A program made the translations under genes and the position numbers. Positions 25,481-33,778 of a stretch of 64,000 bases of DNA are shown in pieces. The notes beneath the pieces are model-generated. The model did not search any database. It was given only the letters and a program-made list of their open reading frames with translations, and was not told the origin of the DNA. The DNA comes from Pontibacter beigongshangensis (GTDB lineage Bacteria > Bacteroidota > Bacteroidia > Cytophagales > Hymenobacteraceae), in NCBI RefSeq assembly GCF_014332515.1, contig NZ_VFSD01000026.1, positions 1-64,000 of the forward strand. The letters run 5' to 3'. Numbering within the stretch: position 1 is the stretch's first letter; the number at the start of each line of letters is the position of its first letter.

Positions 25481-26194
25481 ATGAAATACCCGGTTTTTAA
25501 AGACCTGATCATACACGAAGACGAAGATTTTCTGGTGGTGAACAAGCCTCCTTTTCTGGCTACGCTGGAAGACAGAACACCGAATACCACCAACCTGCTC
25601 AAACTTGCGCGGCAATACAACCCCGACCTGCAGGCCTGCCACCGCCTCGACAAAGACACATCGGGTTGCCTGGTGTTTGCCAAAAACCCGGAGGCTTACC
25701 GACACCTGTCAATGCAGTTCGAAGCGAGGGAGGTGTATAAGGTGTACCATGCCGTGGTATGGGGGCAACATAAATTTGAGGATGAACTGGTGAGCCGCAA
25801 CATTCTGGCAAGTGCCAAAGGCGTGGCCAAACTGACACCCCAGGGAAAACCCGCCGACACCTACTTTACCACCCTCGAGAATTTTAGTCGCCACACGCTT
25901 GTGGAGTGTGTGCCTGTAACCGGCCGCCTGCACCAGATAAGGGTGCACCTGGCCTTTTTAAAAGCGCCCATCGTGCAGGACGAGCTCTACGGCGGGGAGC
26001 CGCTTTACCTCAGCAGCCTGAAACGCAAATTCAACCTGAAGCAGCAAACAGAGGAGCAGCCGCTTATTAAACGATTTGCCCTGCACTCCTTCAACATCGG
26101 CTTCACGCTCATGAACGCCGAGAAAATAAAGCTGGAAGCACCTTACCCCAAGGATTTCGCCGTGCTGGTAAAGCAGTTGCGGGCCTATAGCTAG
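25481..26194 (+). CDS. RluA-family pseudouridine synthase
   Basis: A 237-residue enzyme that isomerises uridine to pseudouridine in rRNA or tRNA. The catalytic motif CHRLDKDTSGCLVFAK contains the essential Asp57. EDFLVVNKPPF near the N-terminus and GRLHQIRVHLAFLKAPIVQDELYGG further on are RluA-family hallmarks. No S4 domain precedes the catalytic domain, so it is of the short RluA/RluC-catalytic-domain type and its exact target is not known. The start was chosen from the promoter element at 25422. Confidence 0.92.
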   Translation: MKYPVFKDLIIHEDEDFLVVNKPPFLATLEDRTPNTTNLLKLARQYNPDLQACHRLDKDTSGCLVFAKNPEAYRHLSMQFEAREVYKVYHAVVWGQHKFEDELVSRNILASAKGVAKLTPQGKPADTYFTTLENFSRHTLVECVPVTGRLHQIRVHLAFLKAPIVQDELYGGEPLYLSSLKRKFNLKQQTEEQPLIKRFALHSFNIGFTLMNAEKIKLEAPYPKDFAVLVKQLRAYS

Positions 26195-26238
26195 TTTTTA
26201 GACAAAAGACACAGGACTTACTGGTAATGCCCTTCACC

Positions 26239-26294
26239 AGCTGATGCAACAGGAACAGTTGTTACCTGCGAAGGACATTTTTATTCAAACAATT
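26239..26294 (-). repeat. F1 intergenic repeat, copy 7 (degenerate)
   Basis: CAGCTGATGCAACAGGAACAG, then CGAAGGACATTTTTATTCAAACAATT. It is the weakest copy: the GC-rich dyad is lost but the AT-rich end and CAG-rich tail remain. F2 follows directly. Confidence 0.6.
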
Positions 26295-26360
26295 CGTCTG
26301 AATCTTTAAATAGGGACCCTAGCCTAAGAATTTACAGATTAAGAAAATCAGGAGAATGGA
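26295..26360 (+). repeat. F2 intergenic repeat
   Basis: CGTCTGAATCTTTAAATAGG, GACCCTAGCCTAAG, AATTTACAGATTAAG. It joins F1 copy 7 at CAATT/CGTCTG and closely matches the F2 copy at 58549. Confidence 0.7.
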
Positions 26361-26394
26361 CCTTGAAAAGCTGAAACCAGGAAAGTCCTTTGTC

Positions 26395-27378
26395 TCATTT
26401 CATAACCTTCAGCACAATCTTTCCGGTGTTTTTGTTGGCTTCCATGTGCCGGTGTGCCGCTGCTGCCTCCTGCCAATTGTAAACCGAGTCGATAACTGGC
26501 TTCAGCTGGCAGGTTTTAAACTTTTCCAGAGCGAAATCGCGTAGCTCCTGTGTGAGCTTTGCCTGGTAATTGCGGGAGCGGGTGCGCAAGGTGGAGCCGG
26601 TTATCTGCAGCCGTTTGGCCAAGATCTTCCGTACATCCAGGCTTTCTACTTTTCCTCCGCCCAGGCTTGCCAGCATCACCAGGCGGCCGTCGGTGCGGAG
26701 GCAGTCGAGGTTGTCGGCAAAATAAGGGCCGGCGATAAAGTCGATAATCAGGTCTACACCTTCATTTTCTGTATAGCGGAGCACCTCTTCCTTGAAAGAG
26801 GCATTTTTATAATCGATGGCTTTGTCGGCTCCAAGTTCCAGGCAAACCTGATGCTTTTCTTTTGATGCTGTTACCACTACCGCTGCTCCCATGGCTTTTG
26901 CCAGCTGAATGGCAGCTGTGCCCACACCACTTGCGCCGGCGTGCACCAGCACCCGCTCCCCTGTCTGCAACCTGCCCAACCACACCAGCGCCTGAAATGC
27001 TGTGAGGAACACTTCCGGTATAGAAGCAGCTTCTTCCATAGAAAGATTCTCCGGCACGGGCATGGCCATGGCTTCGTCTATCACGGCATATTCGGCATAG
27101 CCACCTCCCGGCAACAACCCGAACACTTTGTCGCCGGGTTTGTAGCGGCTGCACCCCTCCCCTGCTGCCTCTACCACTCCGGCCACCTCCAGCCCCAGCA
27201 GCGGACTCGCGCCAGCCGGTGGCGGATACTTGCCCTGCCGTTGCAGGGTGTCGGCGCGGTTGAGGGCAGTGGCGTGTACTTTTACCAGCAGTTCGTGCGG
27301 CTTCGGCTCCGGCTTTGGGTATTCCCCCAGTTGCAGTTGCTCCGGCCCGCCGGGCGTGTTAACGAGTATGGCTTTCAT
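26395..27378 (-). CDS. NAD(P)H quinone oxidoreductase (PIG3-type, zinc-independent MDR)
   Basis: A 327-residue medium-chain reductase. It opens MKAILVNTPGGPEQLQLGEYP and has the fold's ALNRADTLQRQGKYPPP segment, the nucleotide-binding VHAGASGVGTAAIQLAKAMG (about 143-162) and VVVTASKEKHQ. The zinc-binding cysteines and histidines of true alcohol dehydrogenases are absent, as in quinone oxidoreductases. It matches the human PIG3-like branch in layout. The natural acceptor is unknown. It is monocistronic, with two F1 repeats in the 370 bases upstream. Confidence 0.92.
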   Translation of the reverse strand: MKAILVNTPGGPEQLQLGEYPKPEPKPHELLVKVHATALNRADTLQRQGKYPPPAGASPLLGLEVAGVVEAAGEGCSRYKPGDKVFGLLPGGGYAEYAVIDEAMAMPVPENLSMEEAASIPEVFLTAFQALVWLGRLQTGERVLVHAGASGVGTAAIQLAKAMGAAVVVTASKEKHQVCLELGADKAIDYKNASFKEEVLRYTENEGVDLIIDFIAGPYFADNLDCLRTDGRLVMLASLGGGKVESLDVRKILAKRLQITGSTLRTRSRNYQAKLTQELRDFALEKFKTCQLKPVIDSVYNWQEAAAAHRHMEANKNTGKIVLKVMK

Positions 27379-27441
27379 GGCTACCTTCTTTATCTATCCT
27401 TGAATTTAAATAGACGGCAGCAAAAGCAGAAGGTTATCGTT

Positions 27442-27488
27442 AGCAGGAGCAGGAGAGGCTCCGGAGGGGCATTTTGATTAGAATAATT
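27442..27488 (-). repeat. F1 intergenic repeat, copy 8
   Basis: AGCAGGAGCAGGAGAGG, CTCCGGAGGGG, CATTTTGATTAGAATAATT. Nearly full-length. Confidence 0.9.
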
Positions 27489-27565
27489 GCTGATTGTTGG
27501 TCGCTCTATGATGAATAGGTTGTTTTGATCGTGCGAGCATTTTTCAAAATAAAAACTGATGTTAT

Positions 27566-27608
27566 GCAGCAGCAGCAGTTCTGGAGGGGCAATTTCATTT
27601 AAATAATT
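27566..27608 (-). repeat. F1 intergenic repeat, copy 9
   Basis: GCAGCAGCAGCAGTTCTGG, AGGGGCAA, TTTCATTTAAATAATT. A tandem same-orientation neighbour of copy 8 with 77 bases between them. Confidence 0.9.
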
Positions 27609-27688
27609 CTGGTCTGCCATAAACCTCGCAGCGTGCGCAATATCAACTCCTCACTAATCCAGGATCTGCCATGTAACATCTAACAGAA

Positions 27689-27718
27689 AAGCGACCGCCT
27701 CTTATAAAGGCAGCCGCT
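27689..27718 (-). terminator. probable terminator of the LRR gene
   Basis: AGCGACCGCCT pairs with AGGCAGCCGCT (some G-U pairs, 7-base loop). On the minus strand it is followed by TTTTCTG. It lies just past the stop at 27746. Confidence 0.55.
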
Positions 27719-27745
27719 CCGACTGTTTTTCATGCTTTTATTTTG

Positions 27746-28684
27746 TCAGAACTGAATGTAGGTTTTTGGCAGCGCCTGCCGTATCCGCTCCTTTTCGGCA
27801 TCGGAAAAGTTGTTTTCGGAAAGGAGCAGGGTCTGTAAGTTTACCAGCTTATGGAGGTTGACAGGCAGCGCCGTGAGTTGGTTATAGCTCAGGTCAAGCA
27901 ACTGCAAATGCTCCAGCTTTGTGATTGACTCGGGTATACTCTTGAGTTGGTTGTGCCCCAGCAGCAGGCTTTGCAGGGTTTTCAGCTTCCCGATTTGCTT
28001 CGGCAGTTCCGCCAGCTGGTTAAAATCCAGCACAAGGTTTTGTACTTGCCTCAGTTTCCCTACACCGGCGGGCAGTTGCCGCAGTTGGTTTTGCGTAAGA
28101 ATCAGGTCTTTTAAAGCAGGCAGTTTGCCGATTTCCGACGGGAGGGCTTCCAGATGGTTATAGCTTAGGTCGAGCATCTGGAGCGAGCGCATGTGCTTTA
28201 CCTCCGGAGCAACCGTGGCAATTCTGTTCTCGTTGAGCTGCAGCACCTGCAGGTTGCGCAGCTTACCAAAACCCGCGCCCAGCTCCGAAAAGTGGTTAAG
28301 CCCGAAATCCACTGTTTTCAGGTTTCTCAGGTTGAAGAAAGTTGCTGGCAATTCCCGCAGCGCATTCTCCCGGAAGTTTACTTCCTGCAATTGCTGCAGC
28401 TTGCCTACCTCCGGCGAAAGCTCAGTGATTTTATTTTTCATGGCGTTGATGAACTGCAGGTTCACCAGTTCGCAGAGGTCGGGCGTGAAACTGTAATAGC
28501 TTTGCTGCCGGATGTTGAGCATATACACCTGCTCCTTTTCCTGCAGCGCCTCCTCCACGTTGTCATAAACTTTAGCAGTCGCAAACTCCGTTCGGGCCAG
28601 TAACTTTGTTTGCCCCTGCGCCAGGTGCACCTCAACCAGAGACACTACAAGAGCCAGTATGGCCGCTTTCTGAATTATTTTCAT
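27746..28684 (-). CDS. exported leucine-rich-repeat protein
   Basis: A 312-residue protein with a signal peptide (MKIIQKAAILALVVSLVEVHLAQG). Residues about 75-305 are some ten tandem 23-residue leucine-rich repeats of the bacterial type, with units like LPSEIGKLPALKDLILTQNQLRQ and the recurring asparagine. The solenoid is probably a periplasmic or surface protein-binding scaffold; no ligand is suggested. It has no enzymatic domain and no sorting signal for type IX secretion. It lies between the PhoX gene upstream and a gene-free stretch with two F1 repeats downstream. Confidence 0.88.
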   Translation of the reverse strand: MKIIQKAAILALVVSLVEVHLAQGQTKLLARTEFATAKVYDNVEEALQEKEQVYMLNIRQQSYYSFTPDLCELVNLQFINAMKNKITELSPEVGKLQQLQEVNFRENALRELPATFFNLRNLKTVDFGLNHFSELGAGFGKLRNLQVLQLNENRIATVAPEVKHMRSLQMLDLSYNHLEALPSEIGKLPALKDLILTQNQLRQLPAGVGKLRQVQNLVLDFNQLAELPKQIGKLKTLQSLLLGHNQLKSIPESITKLEHLQLLDLSYNQLTALPVNLHKLVNLQTLLLSENNFSDAEKERIRQALPKTYIQF

Positions 28685-28719
28685 ACACTATGCTCCGTTC
28701 AAAATAACTTAACTGAAAG

Positions 28720-28746
28720 AAGGCTACAGACAAACTCCGTAGCCTT
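28720..28746 (-). terminator. possible terminator of the phoX gene
   Basis: AAGGCTAC (28720-28727) pairs with GTAGCCTT (28739-28746). The following bases on the minus strand (CTTTCAG) form only a weak T run. Confidence 0.4.
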
Positions 28747-28770
28747 CGGCTTTATTTCAGCATGGCCAGC

Positions 28771-30906
28771 TTATTTTTCAGCCTGCACTATTTTAGTTGT
28801 CGATTTCTGGTTGTTCACCTGGAAGCGTACCAGGTAAATACTATTTTCTGAAGGTGTTGAAGGCGTAAAGTCAAAGCTGTGGTCGCCAACGGCCATGGTA
28901 CCCTTAAACAAGGTTTGTACAAGCCTGCCTTTCATGTCGTGTACTTCCAGCACCACCGTAGCCGTTTCGGGCATGCTGATGTTGATTTTGGTGCTCTCCT
29001 GAAACGGGCTCGGATACACTTGTATCAGTTTTACTGGTACCAGGTTGTTGCCATTGCCATTCTTCCTGATCACCTCCACGGTTCCTGTGGCAGTACATCC
29101 GTTTGCGCTGGTTACTTTTACCGAGTAAGTTCCGGGCGTATCCACCATGAGGGTCTGCGCTGTGGAGCCGTTGCTCCACAGGTAGCTGCTGTGGCCAGCG
29201 CCGGCATCGAGGGTAACGGTGCATTTGTTGCAAAGCGGAATTCTGTAGCCAAGGTCCACCACCAGTTCCTCTACCATAACCTCCAGGCTGTCGGTGTAGG
29301 TGCGGCCGTTGTCGGCGTAGGCAGTGGCATAATAGGTGCCGGGTGCTTTTACTGTTAAGGTGCCCCCCTCCACTTCTTCTTCCAAAGCAGACCCAGTCCA
29401 CTTCACCACGGCATCGGAGCCTTCGTAAGCGGTAAGCACAGCAGAGTCGCCTTTGCATAGCGTCAGATCTTCACCCAGTTCAAATGTTGGCACTACGGCT
29501 GCGGCACCCAGAAACTCTTTGCGGGCAAACACCAGCGTTACGTCGCGGTTAAACCGCACTTCGTTTCCGGCAGCGTCTGTTAGCGTAGCGGTATTGCCGC
29601 TGCTGGGGTGCTGCAGCGAGATAAAGCCATAGCGGAAATCCGGTGAAAACGTAAGACCGGTTGATTCGGAACCAGACGGCGTGGTCATGAACAGTTTCAG
29701 GCTGGGCTTCTCCGGCGTGTGTTCCGGGTAAACTACCCAGAGGTTGTTGCGGCCACCATCCTGCAGCGCCCACAGGTTGCCTTCGCCATCAAAAGTCAGG
29801 TTGTCGATCCCGGTTCCCCAGTTTTCGTTCTGCACGCCGTCTTTGTAAGTTACCGGGTACATCTGCGGCGTTACCCAGGCTTCTATTTCAGACACTGAAG
29901 TGCCATTGTCTTTAAAGCGCCAGACAATGCCGGTCCCTTTTGACGTGAAATACATTTTACCATCCGGGCCAAACTCAATGTCTTCGGGGTTTCTCCAGTT
30001 CGTACCGCCCACTGATGCCGCCAGGCTGCTGGTGGCATTGCGCTCTGCCTTGGTTGTGTTAGGCACTACCACCCAGGTTCCGGTGGCAGAAGATGCATTG
30101 TCGCGCTTCAGCACGTACAGCGTTCCTTCCGACAGATTGCCTTTCTTGTTTGCCACGAATTTATACACGCCGCTGCTGCCACCATCTTCGGCCTGGTATA
30201 GGGTTACCCCGTCGGTGCCAATGGCTGCGTTTTCGTGGTTCATGCGGCCAACTGCCCATAATTTGTCTGGTTTGCCATCACCATCATAGTCCATTATCTT
30301 TCCTGTTACAGGATCAATTTCCACCTGCCAGCCCACATCCTGGTAGCCGTCGCCGTTGGCATCGCCAGAGTTGGTTGTTTCTTCAGAGGTGATGACAGTA
30401 CCCCAAGGGGTAATGCCGCCTGAGCAGTTCCGCACGGTTTGCACCAACGGTGAGAAGTCTACCTTTTTAACCTCGTTCACCTCCCAAAGCATAGTCTTCT
30501 CATTCAGCTTAATATCGAGCATAGAAACACCACCCGGAGAATTTTCGTGGTTGATAGAAAGGTAGCCCTCTTTGCTGCTGCCGCTCTTGCCCACATACGC
30601 CGTAAAGTCGTTGTTGCCGGGTATGGTGCCGGTGCCGCCAGCCGTATACTGGGTAACACCTGTTTTGGCGATCAGCTGGAAGGTGTGCGTTTCGTCCGGG
30701 AAAGTCATGACCTGGGTCTGGCCAACCGGCTTTACCGAAGTGAAGCAACCGATAGTGCTGGAAGAGGCCGGGTCGCAGGTAACGTTGCTTACCGACTCGG
30801 CCACCTTAAGCGTGTGGGGCTGCATCTGCGCCAGTACCACGCGGTTGCCGAAAGTGCCTGCCGAAGCAAGAGCAGCTAATAGCAATCCTTTGTAAAATTT
30901 GTTCAT
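28771..30906 (-). CDS. PhoX-family phosphatase with type IX secretion sorting domain
   Basis: A 711-residue secreted protein: signal peptide (about 1-27), a PhoX/DUF839-type beta-propeller (about 30-460) with the family motif NCSGGITPWGTVITSEE (160-176), two Ig-like segments (about 465-620, VVKWTGSALEEE and YLWSNGSTAQTL), and a C-terminal type IX sorting domain (about 628-711, VYPSPFQESTKI to IYLVRFQVNN). PhoX enzymes are calcium/iron-dependent alkaline phosphatases that free phosphate outside the cell. The sorting domain implies delivery to the surface by T9SS. A TTAAC-type array just upstream (30982-31017) and the phoB-phoR pair in the same window suggest phosphate control. It is divergent from the cytochrome c peroxidase gene. 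Confidence 0.88.
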   Translation of the reverse strand: MNKFYKGLLLAALASAGTFGNRVVLAQMQPHTLKVAESVSNVTCDPASSSTIGCFTSVKPVGQTQVMTFPDETHTFQLIAKTGVTQYTAGGTGTIPGNNDFTAYVGKSGSSKEGYLSINHENSPGGVSMLDIKLNEKTMLWEVNEVKKVDFSPLVQTVRNCSGGITPWGTVITSEETTNSGDANGDGYQDVGWQVEIDPVTGKIMDYDGDGKPDKLWAVGRMNHENAAIGTDGVTLYQAEDGGSSGVYKFVANKKGNLSEGTLYVLKRDNASSATGTWVVVPNTTKAERNATSSLAASVGGTNWRNPEDIEFGPDGKMYFTSKGTGIVWRFKDNGTSVSEIEAWVTPQMYPVTYKDGVQNENWGTGIDNLTFDGEGNLWALQDGGRNNLWVVYPEHTPEKPSLKLFMTTPSGSESTGLTFSPDFRYGFISLQHPSSGNTATLTDAAGNEVRFNRDVTLVFARKEFLGAAAVVPTFELGEDLTLCKGDSAVLTAYEGSDAVVKWTGSALEEEVEGGTLTVKAPGTYYATAYADNGRTYTDSLEVMVEELVVDLGYRIPLCNKCTVTLDAGAGHSSYLWSNGSTAQTLMVDTPGTYSVKVTSANGCTATGTVEVIRKNGNGNNLVPVKLIQVYPSPFQESTKINISMPETATVVLEVHDMKGRLVQTLFKGTMAVGDHSFDFTPSTPSENSIYLVRFQVNNQKSTTKIVQAEK

Positions 30907-30981
30907 AGCGTTTTAAGAATTATTAAATGTTTTGATTTCCCAAAACAACCGCGAACACATTACTTGAAGATTAGGCGAGTC

Positions 30982-31017
30982 TTAACTAATTGTTAATTAA
31001 ACTTAAAACCCGTTACA
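30982..31017. promoter_or_regulatory. putative Pho box between phoX and the cytochrome c peroxidase gene (array 1)
   Basis: TTAAC (30982), TTAAT (30993), TTAAA (31003) and TTACA (31013): four motifs at spacings of 11, 10 and 10 bases, one helical face. They resemble Bacillus PhoP TTAACA repeats. Nearest to the phoX start (30906). Confidence 0.5.
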
Positions 31018-31037
31018 TTTCGGAGAGGATCAAAAAC

Positions 31038-31064
31038 TTAACCGTTTCTTAACTTTCCTATAAC
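31038..31064. promoter_or_regulatory. putative Pho box between phoX and the cytochrome c peroxidase gene (array 2)
   Basis: TTAAC (31038), TTAAC (31049) and ATAAC (31060) at exact 11-base spacing. It lies 146 bases before the peroxidase ATG and 132 from phoX. The rest of this 303-base divergent region shows no clear TAnnTTTG element. Confidence 0.5.
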
Positions 31065-31209
31065 TTCCGGTACCGTACTTGCCAGATTTACCCTCCAGCC
31101 CTTGCCATATATTGCCGTCCAGGTAACATCTTGATAAACAGAGCATCATATTCAGGTAACAATTGAGTGCTTTCTTTGGCTTTCCAACCACTATTGAGCC
31201 TGCTAGATA

Positions 31210-33183
31210 ATGAGAAAAGGTACTTTTAAATCTTTCTTCCTGCTCCTGAGCACCTGTATTTTTGTGGGCGCTGCCATCAGTTCTTTTACTGCTGAGCTCA
31301 CGCCTTATAGCAAGGTAACAGGCAATGTCAAAAACCAACTGCTGCAAGACGTTACCCTGCTGCAGCAACAGGCAAAACAACTGACGGCCCAATTACAACT
31401 ACTGGAAAAGCAGCAAACTTCTGTGGCCGCCGTACAGGCTGCCTTTGCTGAAACAGAAACTGCTTATAAGCAGGTAGAGTACCTGCTGGAATACCTGGAC
31501 CCACAACTCGCCAAAAACCTGAACGGCGCACCCCTACCGCGAGTGGTAGTAGAGCAGCAAAACTACCAGACGCTACAGTTTACCGAACCCTCCTTTCGGA
31601 CATTTCCGCCGGAAGGGCTGCAGGTACTGGAGGAAATGCTTTTTGCGGAGGAGCTTACTCCTGAAACTGCCCAGGAAGCGCTGGCATTAGCGTATATGCT
31701 GCAGGAGAACATGCTTTTGTTTGCCAACAGTCTGCCTAAACTCACCCTTACCGACAAACAACTTCTGGAAAGTCTGCGGGAGGAGCTGGTGCGGGCAATG
31801 GCCATGGGCATAACAGGCTTTGATGAGCCGGCAGCCGGCAAAGCGCTGGAAAACACTGCTATGGCCTTACAACCCGTGCTGGCAGCTGTGCAGCGTTACG
31901 AGCGGACTACCACAGGAGCCGCCAGAACAAGAAGCGCCACAGCGGCACAATACCTACAGAAGGCCATCCAGTACCTGCAGCAGCACCCCAACTTCGACAC
32001 ATTTGACCGCCTTCACTTTATAAGGGAACTGGCTGATCCGGCCTATGCCGCGCTCACGGCGCTGCAACAGGAATTGCTGCGGGAGCCGGCCTCTGCCGCC
32101 AAACCCGTGCACGACCACGCCAGCAGCCTTTTCAGTGCAGACTTTTTACAGCCAGGCTACTATGCCAAGCAGGATCAGCGAGCGCAGCAGCCGGAACTGG
32201 TGGAGCTAGGGAATCTGCTTTTCTTCGACCCGGCGCTGTCGGCGAACAACCAGCGCTCCTGCGCCAGCTGCCACTCTCCCCAGAAAGGCTTTGCCGATGG
32301 CCTGGCCCGCAGCGTCGCCTTCGACTTTAAGGGAAATGTGAAACGGAATTCTCCGACCCTGCTCAATGCTATGTTCAGCACCGCCTATTTCTGGGATGGC
32401 CGCGCGCAGTATCTGCAGGACCAGGTGCCGGATGTGGTGGTAAACACAGACGAACTGCACGGCGACTACAAAGAGGTGGAGCAGAAACTGCAGCAAAGCC
32501 CGGCCTACAAGCAATTGTTCCGGCGTGCCTTCTCCGGAGAGTCGGGCAGCACGCTTACAACCAATAACATCAACCGCGCCATTGCCGCTTACGTGCAGCA
32601 ACTGGTGGCGCTCGACTCGCCCTTCGATCGGTACATGCGCCGCCAAACGGAGCAGCTTCCGGATGCTGCCAAACGCGGGTTCAATCTGTTTATGGGCAAA
32701 GCCGCCTGCGGCACCTGCCACTTTGCCCCTGTGTTTAATGGCACCGTACCCCCCAGGTTCACAGAAAGCGAAACAGAAGTGCTGGGCGTGCCTGCCACCG
32801 CCGACTTTGCGCATGCCAGCCTGGACAGCGACCCGGGAAAAGCAGGGGTTATACCCGCAGAAGCCTGGCAACACTCATTTAAGACCCCGACGGTTCGGAA
32901 TGCTGCGGTTACGGCTCCTTACATGCACAACGGTGCCTTTGCGACTTTGGAAGAAGTAGTGGAGTTTTATGAACTGGGTGGCGGCATAGGGCTTGGCCTG
33001 GACGTACCGAACCAAACGCTCCCCGGCGACCCGCTAAACCTGACGGTGCAGGAAAAGCTGGACCTGATCGCTTTTATGGAGACGCTGACAGATACTACTG
33101 CCGCCTCCTCAGCTCCTGAAAGGCTGCCGAAATTCTCCACAAAAGCCAATTTAAATAATCGGAAAGTTGGCGGTAGCTATTAG
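31210..33183 (+). CDS. di-haem cytochrome c peroxidase (MauG/CcpA-like) with long N-terminal domain
   Basis: A 657-residue exported haem protein. After the signal peptide (about 1-27) comes a helical region of some 290 residues rich in Gln/Leu (QQAKQLTAQLQLLEKQ onward), then a cytochrome c peroxidase domain from about residue 320. Two CxxCH haem sites are present: CASCH at 351-355 and CGTCH at 500-504. FKTPTVRNAAVTAPYMHNG near 560-580 is typical of the family. The N-terminal domain roughly doubles the usual length and could be an imelysin-like or partner-binding module. Sharing a divergent region with phoX is an unexpected pairing. Confidence 0.88.
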   Translation: MRKGTFKSFFLLLSTCIFVGAAISSFTAELTPYSKVTGNVKNQLLQDVTLLQQQAKQLTAQLQLLEKQQTSVAAVQAAFAETETAYKQVEYLLEYLDPQLAKNLNGAPLPRVVVEQQNYQTLQFTEPSFRTFPPEGLQVLEEMLFAEELTPETAQEALALAYMLQENMLLFANSLPKLTLTDKQLLESLREELVRAMAMGITGFDEPAAGKALENTAMALQPVLAAVQRYERTTTGAARTRSATAAQYLQKAIQYLQQHPNFDTFDRLHFIRELADPAYAALTALQQELLREPASAAKPVHDHASSLFSADFLQPGYYAKQDQRAQQPELVELGNLLFFDPALSANNQRSCASCHSPQKGFADGLARSVAFDFKGNVKRNSPTLLNAMFSTAYFWDGRAQYLQDQVPDVVVNTDELHGDYKEVEQKLQQSPAYKQLFRRAFSGESGSTLTTNNINRAIAAYVQQLVALDSPFDRYMRRQTEQLPDAAKRGFNLFMGKAACGTCHFAPVFNGTVPPRFTESETEVLGVPATADFAHASLDSDPGKAGVIPAEAWQHSFKTPTVRNAAVTAPYMHNGAFATLEEVVEFYELGGGIGLGLDVPNQTLPGDPLNLTVQEKLDLIAFMETLTDTTAASSAPERLPKFSTKANLNNRKVGGSY

Positions 33184-33197
33184 CCAGGTCCATCACC

Positions 33198-33230
33198 AAT
33201 TATTCTAATGAAAACAGCCCTCTAGAGGCC
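33198..33230 (+). repeat. F1 intergenic repeat, copy 10
   Basis: AATTATTCTAATGAAAACAG, CCCTCTAGAGGCC. Both dyads intact; the GC one is a perfect CCTCTAGAGG palindrome. Confidence 0.92.
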
Positions 33231-33310
33231 TTTTAGGGATACAGAACTGTTAATTAAGAGCGAAGTCTTTTACTGTTCATCTTCAGATCTGCACATCTTC
33301 TCATCTCCAA

Positions 33311-33372
33311 CCATAAGCCCCCTACCCCAGGGATTTACAGGGTTCAAGGATGGGCAGGATGTTCATTATCCT
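33311..33372 (+). repeat. F2 intergenic repeat (partial)
   Basis: CATAAGCCCCCTACCCCAG, GGATTTACAGGGTTCAAGG, ATGGGCAGGATG. It matches the body of F2 but lacks the TTGTCTGAATC end. Confidence 0.65.
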
Positions 33373-33489
33373 CAATTGCTGGGCATAGTTTTTAACTACG
33401 CCCAGCGGTTATAGTTAAAGCTTGCTCTGGTAATTCATCTCTGAATTTGCAAATCTTCAAATCAAGAAATCAACCATTTAACGATCAGC

Positions 33490-33533
33490 AATTATTTCAA
33501 TGAAACTGGTCCTCCAGAGGCTCTGCTTCTGCT
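33490..33533 (+). repeat. F1 intergenic repeat, copy 11
   Basis: AATTATTTCAATGAAACTG, GTCCTCCAGAGG, CTCTGCTTCTGCT. An F2 copy in reverse orientation follows immediately (33536-33605). Confidence 0.9.
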
Positions 33534-33535
33534 CC

Positions 33536-33605
33536 CGGCAGGAAAGGTTATCCTGTTAATCTGTGCATTTCTGGGGCAGGGGGATTGTATAAAAGTTCAG
33601 ACAAA
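33536..33605 (-). repeat. F2 intergenic repeat, reverse orientation
   Basis: Read on the minus strand: TTGTCTGAACTTTTATAC, AATCCCCCTGCCCCAG, then ATGCACAGATTAACAGGAT. It begins with the F2 signature and keeps the CCCCCTGCCCCAG block. Confidence 0.7.
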
Positions 33606-33684
33606 AATATGGTACAGCTGTAAGGCTAGCTTAAGATATATCCGGTAGTAGTTGCCTGTTACACAGGATATTTCAGATCCAGTG

Positions 33685-33715
33685 TTGCATATCAGAAAAA
33701 CTACACGTATCTTTG
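33685..33715 (+). promoter_or_regulatory. consensus promoter of the L13-S9-S2 operon
   Basis: TTG (33685-33687), 20 bases, TATCTTTG (33708-33715). Exact match to the Bacteroidota consensus, 63 bases before the rplM ATG; the leader could hold a protein-binding site. Confidence 0.75.
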
Positions 33716-33778
33716 TGACCATTTTTCAGGTACTGAATTATCAAATAATTTTCAATAAATCGCTTACAACCACTATTA

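Noticed and set aside
27566..27579. GCAGCAGCAGCAG runs as independent microsatellites
   Set aside because: The runs occur at a fixed place at the end of F1 copies, so they are part of that repeat.
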